Shown here one piece after another: positions 34,003 through 41,837 of a stretch of DNA of 64,000 bases (the first letter of the stretch is position 1; the number at the start of each line of letters is the position of its first letter). The position numbers were made by a program, and so were the translations under genes. The DNA is from Flavobacterium sp. WV_118_3 (GTDB lineage: Bacteria; Bacteroidota; Bacteroidia; Flavobacteriales; Flavobacteriaceae). Below the pieces are notes generated by a model. The model had not been told where the DNA came from and did not search any database. It saw only the letters and a program-made list of their open reading frames with translations. The stretch covers positions 806,001 through 870,000 of the forward strand of contig NZ_CP156060.1 in assembly GCF_039778605.1 (NCBI RefSeq). Reading direction: 5' to 3'.

Positions 34003-34175
34003 TATTTAGCAACGGCAACAACTTTTTTTAGGTTACTATAATGTCCTGTGAAGTTTTCTTTTTTTGTCAAAATTTTGGCAGACTGTAACGAGGCTACAAC
34101 TTTAGCTCTATCTTTTTTTTCAGATTTAATCTTTTTAGCCAATGAAGTTAAAAGCTTTACTTGATTTGTTTCCAT
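34002..34175 (-). CDS. 57-residue candidate antitoxin
   Basis: A small leftward gene starting METNQVKLLTSLAKKIKSEK and ending HYSNLKKVVAVAK, with the middle SLQSAKILTKKENFTG. It is basic and mostly helical. Short proteins with an 'xAxIxTxxGNFTxxYxNL' ending accompany various toxins in Bacteroidetes, as I recall. It overlaps the DUF3990-like gene by one base and has a perfect -7 element (TATATTTG on this strand) 27-34 bases upstream of its start. Order small-gene-first and tight coupling support antitoxin followed by toxin. Confidence 0.65.
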   Translation of the reverse strand: METNQVKLLTSLAKKIKSEKKDRAKVVASLQSAKILTKKENFTGHYSNLKKVVAVAK

Positions 34176-34201
34176 GCTATTGTCATTTTAATCTACTTTT
34201 A

Positions 34202-34209
34202 CAAATATA
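34202..34209 (-). promoter_or_regulatory. -7 element of the toxin-antitoxin-like operon
   Basis: On the leftward strand this reads TATATTTG, an exact TAnnTTTG match, 27 bases before the small gene's ATG. No clear -33 box was identified. Confidence 0.5.
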
Positions 34210-34255
34210 CCGATTTTTTGATTGCCGATAAAATCACGATACAGTATTAAAACAT

Positions 34256-34286
34256 AAAACCTGTAGCTGTTACAACTACAGGTTTT
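34256..34286 (-). terminator. terminator of fumC
   Basis: AAAACCTGTAG (34256-34266) and CTACAGGTTTT (34276-34286) make a perfect 11-bp stem, 20 bases after the fumC stop. Confidence 0.85.
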
Positions 34287-34305
34287 ATTAAATATTGAGA
34301 AATAA

Positions 34306-35703
34306 TTATTTTAAGCTTCCAACCATATCTTCCGGTTTTACCCAGGCGTCGAAATCTTCTGGTGAAACATACCCTAAACGTACCGCTTCTTCTTTTAAAG
34401 TGGTTCCGTTTTTATGAGCGGTTTGCGCGATTTCAGCAGCTTTGTAATATCCGATTTTGGTGTTTAAAGCCGTTACTAACATCAGTGAATTGTCTACCAA
34501 TTCTTTAATACGTTTGTGGTTGGGCTCGATTCCCTGTGCACAGTGTTCGTCAAACGAAACACATGCGTCACCTAATAAACGTGCCGATTGCAGGAAGTTA
34601 GCCGCCATTAACGGTTTGAAAACGTTTAATTCGTAGTGCCCCTGAGTACCACCAATCGTAATCGCTACGTCATTACCCATTACCTGAGCACATACCATGG
34701 TTAAAGCCTCACATTGTGTAGGGTTTACTTTTCCTGGCATAATAGACGATCCCGGTTCGTTTTCCGGAATGAAAATTTCACCAATTCCGGAACGTGGTCC
34801 TGATGCCAGCATACGGATATCGTTGGCAATTTTATTTAAGGACACAGCCAGTTGTTTTAAAGCGCCATGCGTTTCTACAATAGCGTCGTGCGCTGCTAAA
34901 GCTTCAAATTTATTTTCGGCTGTTACAAACGGATGACCGGTAAATTTAGCAATGTATTCAGCTACTTTTACGTCATATCCTTCCGGAGTGTTTAATCCGG
35001 TTCCAACAGCGGTTCCGCCTAAAGCTACTTCCGATAAGTGTGAAAGTGTATTTCTTACTGCTTTTAAGCCGTGATTTAACTGGGCTACATAACCTGAAAT
35101 CTCCTGACCTAATGTTAATGGAGTGGCATCCATTAAGTGTGTACGGCCAATTTTTACTACAGTTTTAAATTCCTCTGCTTTCGCCTGTAGCGTATCTCTT
35201 AGTTTTTCTACACCTGGAAGGGTTACTTCTACTACTGCTTTGTAGGCTGCGATATGCATTCCTGTTGGATAGGTGTCGTTTGATGACTGTGATTTGTTTA
35301 CGTCGTCGTTTGCTTTGATAACGGCTTCACCTTCACCGATCTTCAATCCGGCCAATACCTGGGCACGATTTGCAATTACTTCGTTTACGTTCATGTTGCT
35401 TTGCGTACCCGATCCGGTTTGCCAGATTACCAATGGGAATTCACCGTCTAATTTTCCGGCTAAAATCTCATCACAAACAGCTGCAATAGCGTCTCTTTTT
35501 TCTACTGCTAACACCCCTAAATCGTGATTGGCATAGGCTGCCGCTTTCTTAAGATAGGCAAAACCTTCCACGATTTCTTTTGGCATCGAACCCGAAGGAC
35601 CGATTTTGAAGTTGTTTCTAGAACGTTCTGTCTGAGCTCCCCAGTATTTGTCTGCCGGAACTTTCACTTCACCCATGGTGTCTTTTTCTATTCTGTATTC
35701 CAT
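34306..35703 (-). CDS. fumC: class II fumarate hydratase
   Basis: The 465-residue enzyme interconverts fumarate and L-malate in the TCA cycle. The signature [20 protein letters not shown] (about 318-337), the early [17 protein letters not shown] and the [10 protein letters not shown] block identify a class II (iron-free, homotetrameric) fumarase; aspartase has different residues around these blocks. Length is normal. It is monocistronic, with a strong terminator. The start at 35703 ([20 protein letters not shown]) is standard for the family. Confidence 0.97.
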   Translation of the reverse strand: MEYRIEKDTMGEVKVPADKYWGAQTERSRNNFKIGPSGSMPKEIVEGFAYLKKAAAYANHDLGVLAVEKRDAIAAVCDEILAGKLDGEFPLVIWQTGSGTQSNMNVNEVIANRAQVLAGLKIGEGEAVIKANDDVNKSQSSNDTYPTGMHIAAYKAVVEVTLPGVEKLRDTLQAKAEEFKTVVKIGRTHLMDATPLTLGQEISGYVAQLNHGLKAVRNTLSHLSEVALGGTAVGTGLNTPEGYDVKVAEYIAKFTGHPFVTAENKFEALAAHDAIVETHGALKQLAVSLNKIANDIRMLASGPRSGIGEIFIPENEPGSSIMPGKVNPTQCEALTMVCAQVMGNDVAITIGGTQGHYELNVFKPLMAANFLQSARLLGDACVSFDEHCAQGIEPNHKRIKELVDNSLMLVTALNTKIGYYKAAEIAQTAHKNGTTLKEEAVRLGYVSPEDFDAWVKPEDMVGSLK

Positions 35704-35851
35704 TTTTATTGTTGTGTATAAGTTGTTACTGTCGATTTAAAACCATAAAACGATCCTGTGTGTAAACCGTATACGCTGTTTTAAAATCCTTTCAAAAATA
35801 GACAATATCGACAGCTTAAAAAAATGAATTAAAATAAATTTCTGATAAATA

Positions 35852-35882
35852 TTGGACAAGCCGATTATTCGGCTTATCTTTG
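35852..35882 (+). promoter_or_regulatory. promoter with an embedded palindromic operator
   Basis: TTG at 35852-35854 is separated by 20 bases from TATCTTTG at 35875-35882, an exact TAnnTTTG. AAGCCGA (35858-35864) and TCGGCTT (35869-35875) form a perfect 7-bp inverted repeat inside the spacer, where a bound repressor would block RNA polymerase. It drives the 53-residue gene at 35908. Confidence 0.6.
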
Positions 35883-35907
35883 GCAGGTATTCAAAATTCC
35901 GGAAAAC

Positions 35908-36069
35908 ATGTTTGAATTTCAACAGTATTTAGGCTTTTTACTTTTCTTATGTATCTTAACCATCGGTTTTTGGTTAATGATTTTCCTGGTAGGTTTCGTT
36001 CAATATTGGGTTGGCGGTGCTATCATCGAATTGATCAAAGAAAAGAGAAACAAAAAGAAAGCAGAATAA
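35908..36069 (+). CDS. 53-residue membrane protein
   Basis: A small gene starting MFEFQQYLGFLLFLCILTIG, followed by FWLMIFLVGFVQYWVGGAII and a basic tail (ELIKEKRNKKKAE). It has one or two membrane helices with the charged tail probably cytosolic. A good promoter stands upstream and a terminator follows within 20 bases, which supports a real gene. Function unknown. Confidence 0.7.
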   Translation: MFEFQQYLGFLLFLCILTIGFWLMIFLVGFVQYWVGGAIIELIKEKRNKKKAE

Positions 36070-36088
36070 TTAATTTTATTCAAGATAT

Positions 36089-36118
36089 AAAGGGAACAAA
36101 TGTTCCCTTTTATTTTAT
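36089..36118 (+). terminator. terminator of the 53-residue gene
   Basis: AAAGGGAACA (36089-36098) and TGTTCCCTTT (36101-36110) pair, followed by TATTTTAT. Confidence 0.8.
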
Positions 36119-36120
36119 AA

Positions 36121-36145
36121 CAAAGGGCGCTTTAAGCGCCCTTTG
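36121..36145 (-). terminator. terminator of the YD-repeat lipoprotein gene
   Basis: CAAAGGGCGC with GCGCCCTTTG forms a GC-rich hairpin immediately after the lipoprotein stop codon, back to back with the previous terminator. Confidence 0.75.
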
Positions 36146-37231
36146 TTATTTATAATACGTTATTGTACGTTCCACTACATATTTCGGTTCGTTGTCTATG
36201 GTAATGGTCTTTTTGATCCAGTTGCCTTTTTTGTCGTATTCGTATCGTATTTTACGGTCGATAGCTGATTTATTGGCTTTTCCAACTGTTTTTTCATAAA
36301 TCATATTGTTATGATCATCAAAAGTGTAAAGCTGATGTGATACGATTTCCTGGTTGACAATTTCTTTGCGTTCGATCAGATTGTTGTTGTTGTCGTATTT
36401 AAACTCTTCTAAAATTTTTCCGTCTGCAAAACCGTCATAAGTTCGGTTGGATGTCATATTACCTTTGGCATCATAAGTGCGTACTTCCGAATATTCCAGC
36501 GTATTGTCTTTGTTTAACGTTTCGGTTTGCAGTAATTGGTTCTTATTGTTGTATTTGTTGTTGATTGTATACAGTCTTTTATAATCCGAATTCAAACGTT
36601 GTTCGGTTTGCAGATTGTTGTTGCTATCGTACGTATAGGTTGTGATATATTGTACGGAAGTTTCGCGAAGAAAGGATTTCTCTTCCCGGATTTTACTGTT
36701 ATTTCCAAATATATAGGTATTTCGGTCAACCAAATTGTCTTTATCGTCAAATCGGCGCACTTCTACACGTTGGTTTTTAATAAAAGTGTTGAGTGTTTTC
36801 TCCAACTGCATTCCTTCCGGATTTCTACGGGTGATGATGGTATTGTTACCGTTCTCGTCCCACGAATATTTAGTAGTAAACGCTTTTCCAGGACTGACAT
36901 ATTGCGAAACGAGAAGTTTCTTGTCTTTATTGATAAAGGTTGTTTCTTCCAATAAGTTGCCATCCAAAAGGTTTTTCTTTTCGCGGATTAGACTTCCGCT
37001 ATCGCTAAATTCCAGAGCAGTATTATAACCGGTTGGGTTTTCCGTTGCCGGTTTTGCTTTTTGCCCGTTTGCAAGGAGAAAGGATTTTTCGGTCACGGTT
37101 TTTACATTATCGGTCAGTTTAAAGTCTTTCCAGTTGTTGACGATTTCGGCTTCTGTTTCGGTTTGATTTTCGTCTTTTTTACAGGCGATTAGTAAAAATG
37201 AAAGTAAAAATAGGGTAAAGGTTGATTTCAT
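36146..37231 (-). CDS. YD-repeat lipoprotein
   Basis: The 361-residue protein has a lipoprotein signal (LFLLSFLLIAC, Cys17) and a body of YD/RHS-type repeats of about 20 residues: FKYDNNNNLIERKE, YTFDDHNNMIYEKT, YEYDKKGNWIKKT, YTYDSNNNLQTEQR, YSWDENGNNTII. These beta-strand repeats form filamentous or shell-like surfaces in larger RHS proteins. There is no toxin tip here, so it is likely a small surface or periplasmic lipoprotein. Ligand unknown. Its upstream region carries a 10-bp inverted repeat. Confidence 0.75.
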   Translation of the reverse strand: MKSTFTLFLLSFLLIACKKDENQTETEAEIVNNWKDFKLTDNVKTVTEKSFLLANGQKAKPATENPTGYNTALEFSDSGSLIREKKNLLDGNLLEETTFINKDKKLLVSQYVSPGKAFTTKYSWDENGNNTIITRRNPEGMQLEKTLNTFIKNQRVEVRRFDDKDNLVDRNTYIFGNNSKIREEKSFLRETSVQYITTYTYDSNNNLQTEQRLNSDYKRLYTINNKYNNKNQLLQTETLNKDNTLEYSEVRTYDAKGNMTSNRTYDGFADGKILEEFKYDNNNNLIERKEIVNQEIVSHQLYTFDDHNNMIYEKTVGKANKSAIDRKIRYEYDKKGNWIKKTITIDNEPKYVVERTITYYK

Positions 37232-37265
37232 TTGTTGTCAATTAATTCCCAAAAATCCATTATTT

Positions 37266-37293
37266 TTTTGACAAAGCCAATTATTTGTCAAAA
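37266..37293. promoter_or_regulatory. 10-bp inverted repeat upstream of the YD-repeat lipoprotein
   Basis: TTTTGACAAA (37266-37275) and TTTGTCAAAA (37284-37293) are perfect inverted arms spaced by 8 bases, 35-62 bases upstream of the leftward ATG. The size and spacing fit a dimeric regulator site. Confidence 0.5.
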
Positions 37294-37323
37294 TTAACAG
37301 CAGTGTTTTTTAGTGGAAACAAA

Positions 37324-37350
37324 AAAAATCTGCCGAGACAGCAGATTTTT
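37324..37350. terminator. orphan terminator-like hairpin
   Basis: AAAAATCTGC (37324-37333) and GCAGATTTTT (37341-37350) form a 10-bp stem with A/T runs on both sides. No gene ends nearby on either strand; both flanking genes start away from it. Confidence 0.5.
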
Positions 37351-37582
37351 TAAAATTATAACAGTGTAAAAAGTATGATAAAGTTAATAGACACCGTTTT
37401 TCCGATTTGGTTGCTTCGTATTGTGATAAATTTTTTAAAAAAAAGTAATAAAAATTAACTGCTGTTTGTAAATTTAACAATTGATTACATAATTTTTAAT
37501 ATGTAATGATCTTGATGACAGTTTGTTGCTCTTTTTGAAAAGAAATAAACTATTTTTAAAATCAGAAATTAAATTATACTCT

Positions 37583-38164
37583 ATGAATCCAAAAGTTGAT
37601 CAATTTTTAGATAAGCTCACAAAGTGGAAAGCGGAAATGACTTTATTGCGGGAAATCGTACTGACATCGAATCGCCTTATAGAAGATTATAAATGGATGC
37701 ATCCGTGTTATACGCTGTCGGGAAAGAATGTGGTGCTTATCCACGAGTTTAAGGAGTATTGTGCGCTGTTGTTTCACAAAGGGGTATTGCTCAAGGATCC
37801 GGAAGGGATTCTAATTCAGCAAACCGAAAATGTACAATCGGCACGACAATTACGGTTTACGAATATTGACGATATCCGGAAGCTGGAGCCGGTAATTGTA
37901 GCATATATTAATGAAGCAATTGCGATTGAAGCATCGGGAGCAAAGGTGGTCTTAAAAGAAACGACGGATTATTTTGTGCCGGAGGAATTCCAACAACGAT
38001 TGGATGAAGATTCGATTTTAAAAAGAGCGTTTGAGTCCTTAACACCAGGACGGCAACGGGCCTATTTGTTTTATTTTTCTCAGGCCAAACAATCCAAAAC
38101 CAGAGAAGCACGAATTGAAAAATACCTGCCAAATATTTATAGGGGAAAAGGGATCGACGATTAA
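37583..38164 (+). CDS. YdeI/DUF1801-family protein
   Basis: About 193 residues. The N-terminal DUF1801 part (MNPKVDQFLDKLTKWKAEMT, then DYKWMHPCYTLSGKNVVLIH and EFKEYCALLFHKGVLLKDP) is followed by an OmpD-associated/YdeI C-terminal part (LTPGRQRAYLFYFSQAKQSK, TREARIEKYLPNI). These are cytosolic proteins of unknown role; Bacillus YdeI-type members have been linked to peptide resistance. The ATG at 37583 was chosen over the upstream one at 37523 because the family begins here. Its stop overlaps the end of the converging AraC-type gene by 4 bases. Confidence 0.8.
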   Translation: MNPKVDQFLDKLTKWKAEMTLLREIVLTSNRLIEDYKWMHPCYTLSGKNVVLIHEFKEYCALLFHKGVLLKDPEGILIQQTENVQSARQLRFTNIDDIRKLEPVIVAYINEAIAIEASGAKVVLKETTDYFVPEEFQQRLDEDSILKRAFESLTPGRQRAYLFYFSQAKQSKTREARIEKYLPNIYRGKGIDD

Positions 38165-38550
38165 TCCTGTATGGCTGGTTTTAGGGAATTTCGGTATTGC
38201 GACGGAGTTATCTTTTCAAATCGTTTAAAAAACTTCGTAAAATTTGACGGGTCAAAGGTGAGTAGTGTCGCAATTTCGGCAATGGTTTTATCCGGAATGG
38301 ACAAAAGTCGTTTGGATTCGTCCATGATTCGTTTTTCGAAGAAATAACAGGGCGATTTACCGGTTTGCAATTTTATCGTTGTACTGAGGTGTACGGGATG
38401 AATACACATAATGGATGCAATGTCTTTAATTTCGAACATAACGTCGCTATGACCTTCCAGAATGCTGTCAATATGACGATCGACCTGATTGATAAACTCC
38501 AGCGTGATTTCTTCTTTCCGGTTACTGTATTTCAGCGGTAATTTTGTCAT
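38161..38550 (-). CDS. short AraC-family regulator
   Basis: About 129 residues consisting almost only of an AraC-type double helix-turn-helix: DIASIMCIHPVHLSTTIKLQ, then TIAEIATLLTFDPSNFTKFF and KRFEKITPSQYR. It lacks the usual N-terminal ligand domain, so it may respond to protein level or to a partner. The ATG at 38550 (MTKLPLKYS) avoids the sodA terminator and coding end that the longer frame (to 38658) would overlap. Targets unknown. Confidence 0.75.
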   Translation of the reverse strand: MTKLPLKYSNRKEEITLEFINQVDRHIDSILEGHSDVMFEIKDIASIMCIHPVHLSTTIKLQTGKSPCYFFEKRIMDESKRLLSIPDKTIAEIATLLTFDPSNFTKFFKRFEKITPSQYRNSLKPAIQD

Positions 38551-38576
38551 ACGAATGCTTTGGTTTACTATAGAAT

Positions 38577-38606
38577 TAAAAAAATCCGCTTTATAGCGGA
38601 TTTTTA
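38577..38606 (-). terminator. terminator of sodA
   Basis: AAAAATCCGC and GCGGATTTTT (about 38580-38604) form a stem flanked by A and T runs, directly after the sodA stop and before the AraC-type gene. Confidence 0.85.
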
Positions 38607-38608
38607 AT

Positions 38609-39397
38609 TTATTTTTTGATTTTCGCTTGCGCGTCGTCGTATTTTTTTGAAACGGCATCCCAATTGATCAGATTAAAGAACGCGGTGATATAATCGGCTC
38701 TTTTGTTTTGATAGTTTAGGTAGTAGGCATGTTCCCATACATCCATTCCTAAAATTGGTGTTCCGGAAATACCCACATTTGGCATTAAAGGATTGTCCTG
38801 ATTTGGTGTACTGCCTACTACAAGATTACCCGCTTTGTCTACAACCAACCACGCCCATCCGGAACCGAATTGTTTGGCACCGGCATCCGAAAATTGTGTT
38901 TTAAAGTTTTCGAACGAACCAAAAGTTTTGGTAATCGCATCGGCGATAGCACCTTTGGGTTCACCGCCGGCTTTTGGCGCCATAATTTCCCAATACAGGT
39001 TATGGTTGTAGTAACCACCGGCATTGTTACGTACGGCTTTGTTTTCCATATCCAGTTTGGACAGGATATCTTCAATGGTTTGTTTTTCCATAGCGGTACC
39101 GGCAATAGCCTTGTTCAGGTTGTTGGCATAACCGACATGGTGTTTGGAGTAATGAATTTCAACGGTTTTAGTGTCGATATAAGGTGCTAAAGCATCATAG
39201 GCATACGGAAGTCCTTTCATTTGGAAGGTTCCGGGATCGGCTTTTACATCAGCAGGATTACCTACCGGTGTTGCTGTTTTTGTCTGTTCTACCGGATCCG
39301 GGATTTCAACGACCTCTTCCAGCTTGTTTTTGTCTTTACAAGAAAAAAGCAAGGTCGAAAAAAGGAAACCGGCAATAAGGATTTTAGAATTTTTCAT
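38609..39397 (-). CDS. sodA: Fe/Mn superoxide dismutase, lipoprotein form
   Basis: A 262-residue enzyme converting superoxide to hydrogen peroxide and oxygen. Residues 1-20 are a lipoprotein signal (LFSTLLFSC), then a 35-residue linker, then the SOD fold. Metal ligands lie in EIHYSKHHVGY, GGYYNHNLYWE and DVWEHAYYL, and the GSGWAWLVV block is typical. The lipid anchor places it in the envelope, unlike cytosolic SodA/B. It overlaps the acyl-CoA-binding gene by 4 bases (ATGA), so it is the last gene of the phospholipid block. Whether iron or manganese is used cannot be told. Confidence 0.93.
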   Translation of the reverse strand: MKNSKILIAGFLFSTLLFSCKDKNKLEEVVEIPDPVEQTKTATPVGNPADVKADPGTFQMKGLPYAYDALAPYIDTKTVEIHYSKHHVGYANNLNKAIAGTAMEKQTIEDILSKLDMENKAVRNNAGGYYNHNLYWEIMAPKAGGEPKGAIADAITKTFGSFENFKTQFSDAGAKQFGSGWAWLVVDKAGNLVVGSTPNQDNPLMPNVGISGTPILGMDVWEHAYYLNYQNKRADYITAFFNLINWDAVSKKYDDAQAKIKK

Positions 39398-39666
39398 GGC
39401 TTATTAATTATTGAATTTACGGTTTCTATATATAATTTTTTAGCAGCATCGGGCGATAAATGGCGTACCTGCATCCAGGCATTCATTTTAAAAGCGTCTC
39501 TTAAATCCTGAGGCTCCTGATGTTGCTTGAGTCTGTTGGTTCCGGATAGCGCCTGTTTGTAATAAGCATAGAGACGCAACATGACATCCTGAGGTAAATT
39601 CTCCGTCATATTGGAAGCTTTTTCAAAGGCTTCCTGAAATTGCGTATCTAAATTAGAATCGGACAT
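39394..39666 (-). CDS. acyl-CoA-binding protein
   Basis: A 90-residue ACBP with the conserved blocks FEKASNMTENLPQDVMLRLY, YYKQALSGTN and AWMQVRHLSPDAAKKLYIE. These four-helix proteins bind long-chain acyl-CoA and buffer or deliver it to lipid synthesis. It lies 2 bases after psd and overlaps sodA, consistent with a role in the adjacent cdsA/psd phospholipid pathway. The usual KWDAW motif appears as MNAWMQV. Confidence 0.9.
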   Translation of the reverse strand: MSDSNLDTQFQEAFEKASNMTENLPQDVMLRLYAYYKQALSGTNRLKQHQEPQDLRDAFKMNAWMQVRHLSPDAAKKLYIETVNSIINKP

Positions 39667-39668
39667 TA

Positions 39669-40319
39669 TTATTTTTTTGCAATGATTGTTTTGCCGCCTA
39701 CAGCCTTATCATTTAATTTTACATTCACTTCGGTACCTAAAGGTAAGTATAAATCTACCCTCGATCCAAATTTAATAAATCCGGCATCGGTTCCCTGAAC
39801 AACGCGCATTCCTTCCTGAGCGTAGTTTACAATTCGTCGTGCCAGTGCACCGGCAATCTGACGGTACAGGATTTCTCCGAAAATACGGTTTTCAACCACC
39901 ACGGTCGTTCTTTCGTTTTCTTCACTGGCTTTCGGATGCCATGCCACCAGGTATTTACCCGGATGGTATTTGCTGTATTTTACTTCTCCGTTTACGGCAT
40001 AACGCGTTACGTGTACGTTAATCGGAGACATAAATATCGATACCATAAGACGTTTGTCTTTAAAATATTCCGGCTCGTATACTTCTTCGATAACCACTAC
40101 TTTTCCGTCTACCGGTGCAATGATATGATTGTCGTTGATGGCTACAATTCTTTTTGGATTTCTGAAAAATTGCAGTACAAGTACCAATACAACCAATCCT
40201 AACAGTTGTAGCACTTTTTGTAACCATAGGATACTGATAAATTCATCAGCTAAAACAGCTGTCAAAGCAACCAAAAAGGTTGTGATTAAGATAATTTTTG
40301 AGCCTTCTTTATGAAACAT
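39669..40319 (-). CDS. psd: phosphatidylserine decarboxylase (archaeal-type, short)
   Basis: The 216-residue enzyme makes phosphatidylethanolamine from phosphatidylserine. Conserved blocks are FMSPINVHVTRYAVNGEV, GARRIVNYAQEG-like and FIKFGSRVDLYLP; the Gly-Ser of FGSR near residue 185 is the self-cleavage site that creates the pyruvoyl group. Two N-terminal hydrophobic segments anchor it in the inner membrane. The start overlaps cdsA by 11 bases. The short length matches the Psd-A group rather than the E. coli type. Confidence 0.92.
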   Translation of the reverse strand: MFHKEGSKIILITTFLVALTAVLADEFISILWLQKVLQLLGLVVLVLVLQFFRNPKRIVAINDNHIIAPVDGKVVVIEEVYEPEYFKDKRLMVSIFMSPINVHVTRYAVNGEVKYSKYHPGKYLVAWHPKASEENERTTVVVENRIFGEILYRQIAGALARRIVNYAQEGMRVVQGTDAGFIKFGSRVDLYLPLGTEVNVKLNDKAVGGKTIIAKK

Positions 40320-41118
40320 AATTTAAAATTTGATAAAACAAATAAAGAAACGGTATTGCAAATATAACACTATCCAGCCGATCTAAGATACCACCGTGTC
40401 CCGGCATTATTTTTCCACTGTCTTTTACTCCGGCGGTACGTTTAAATTTGGATTCGATCAAATCGCCGATAGTACCGAAAAACCCTACGATTAAACCGGT
40501 TATGATCCAGGTAACAGGGGGGAAGAATGTAAAAAACTGACTGATAATATAGCTTCCGATCATGGTAAAAACCAATCCGCCAACAAAGCCTTCAATCGTT
40601 TTTTTAGGCGATATGCGTTCGAATAGTTTGGTCTTTCCAAAAGATTTGCCCACGATATAGGCAAAAGTGTCATTGGTCCAGATCAGGATAAAAATTCCGA
40701 TAATGATATTGGGCGTAAAGCTGCCGGTAATAAAAGGTGCTTTCATCAACAAAATAAACGGCAATATGATATAACCGAAAAGTTTTACATATTTGGCCGG
40801 TTTATCACTGCGTACCGGTTGTGTCGATCCGAATAAATCGAGCATTAAATTTACCGAAACAAACAGTGTTGCCAGGCAAATCGCAATATCGGTATAAAAG
40901 GAATTGATACGGAATACAATAAAGAGAATATAGGCACCAAGTCCTAGTACAATTGGTAAACCGTTTTTAAGGTGGATTAGTTTGCAGAATTCAACTACCG
41001 CAATCAATAAGAATATACCGAAGAGCAACGTAAAGCTCACTTCAGAAAACAGAGTAGCTGTTAGTAATAAGACGATATAGATAAACCCCGAAAGGGCTCT
41101 GATACTACTTTCCCGCAT
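40309..41118 (-). CDS. cdsA: phosphatidate cytidylyltransferase
   Basis: The 269-residue, multi-helix inner-membrane enzyme makes CDP-diacylglycerol from phosphatidate and CTP. The C-terminal signature SKFKRTAGVKDSGKIMPGHG, followed by GILDRLDS, is diagnostic. Eight hydrophobic segments precede and follow it. It is one base from the LUD gene and overlaps psd, so CDP-DAG synthesis and phosphatidylethanolamine formation are encoded together; a phosphatidylserine synthase is not seen in the window. Confidence 0.95.
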   Translation of the reverse strand: MRESSIRALSGFIYIVLLLTATLFSEVSFTLLFGIFLLIAVVEFCKLIHLKNGLPIVLGLGAYILFIVFRINSFYTDIAICLATLFVSVNLMLDLFGSTQPVRSDKPAKYVKLFGYIILPFILLMKAPFITGSFTPNIIIGIFILIWTNDTFAYIVGKSFGKTKLFERISPKKTIEGFVGGLVFTMIGSYIISQFFTFFPPVTWIITGLIVGFFGTIGDLIESKFKRTAGVKDSGKIMPGHGGILDRLDSVIFAIPFLYLFYQILNYVS

Positions 41119-41119
41119 G

Positions 41120-41722
41120 CTACAAATCTTCTAAAAGCAATAAATACAGGTTTTTAGGACAGCTGCCATACTGTAGGAAATCCTCTTCTTTTGCTTTTTC
41201 GAAATATTTAAAAGTGGTGATATTGGTTGGGTATTCTTTATCGTATTTGCGTTTAATCTCCCGTAGGCCATCGCTTTTATTCGCTAAGATCTGACTGGTT
41301 GTAGCCAGAATAATGATGTTTGAGGGTAAATCGTTGGGTTTGTTCTGGCGTAACTGATTGGATGAGAAAAGGATAGAACCTTCATCGGCAATCAGGTTTT
41401 CGCAGGAAGCAAATAAAAATTTTGGATTTTTAGGACTGTTGTAGTTGAGTTTATTTTCGTCAAGCAGACTGTAGAGTTTGGGTTCCAAACAAATCACATC
41501 GCTTTCAAACCAATCGTTTTCTACCAAAATATTTTCAAACTGTTCGTGTACTTCCGTTAAATTTTCACAATACAAAAACTTACCTCCATTTTTTTTGAAA
41601 TTGAAAGTAAATTGCTCGTCTATCGGCATCTCAATCTCTGGATGATAATGGCTCAATTCGGGTTCTCTCTCCTCTTTTGAAGCATCATTCGCACTGCCGA
41701 AAAGTTTTTTAAAAAGACTCAT
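41120..41722 (-). CDS. LUD-domain protein
   Basis: A 200-residue cytosolic protein resembling the LutC/YkgG group: a variable N-terminus, GGKFLYCENLTEVHEQFENI, then FASCENLIADEGSILFSSNQ and PSNIIILATTSQILANKSDG. LUD proteins take part in lactate oxidation as LutB/LutC, but the partners are not nearby. Its fixed place between ftsH and cdsA is seen in related bacteria and may reflect a different role. Function uncertain. Confidence 0.75.
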   Translation of the reverse strand: MSLFKKLFGSANDASKEEREPELSHYHPEIEMPIDEQFTFNFKKNGGKFLYCENLTEVHEQFENILVENDWFESDVICLEPKLYSLLDENKLNYNSPKNPKFLFASCENLIADEGSILFSSNQLRQNKPNDLPSNIIILATTSQILANKSDGLREIKRKYDKEYPTNITTFKYFEKAKEEDFLQYGSCPKNLYLLLLEDL

Positions 41723-41837
41723 AAAAGTAGGTCAGATCTTTGTTTTTTGCACTTGAAATCAATCAAAGATAAAAAAATCTTAATTCAATTTTACAATCGA
41801 ATTAAGATTTTTGTATAAAATGTTATAATTATTTTTC

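Larger units (their letters stand above)
37232..37582. other. divergent intergenic region with operator-like repeat and orphan hairpin
   Basis: This region separates the leftward lipoprotein and the rightward DUF1801-like gene. It contains the inverted repeat at 37266-37293, a terminator-like hairpin at 37324-37350, and a 27-codon frame beginning at 37376 (MIKLIDTVFPIWLLRIVINF) that looks hydrophobic but has no further support. The rest is AT-rich. Confidence 0.5.

Noticed and set aside
37376..37459. 27-codon hydrophobic frame (MIKLIDTVFPIWLLRIVINF)
   Set aside because: No promoter or ribosome site, and no sign of conservation that can be judged from the sequence; kept only as a note in the intergenic entry.
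38161..38658. Longer 165-codon version of the AraC-type gene
   Set aside because: The extra N-terminal 36 residues run through the sodA terminator and coding end; the ATG at 38550 is the natural start.
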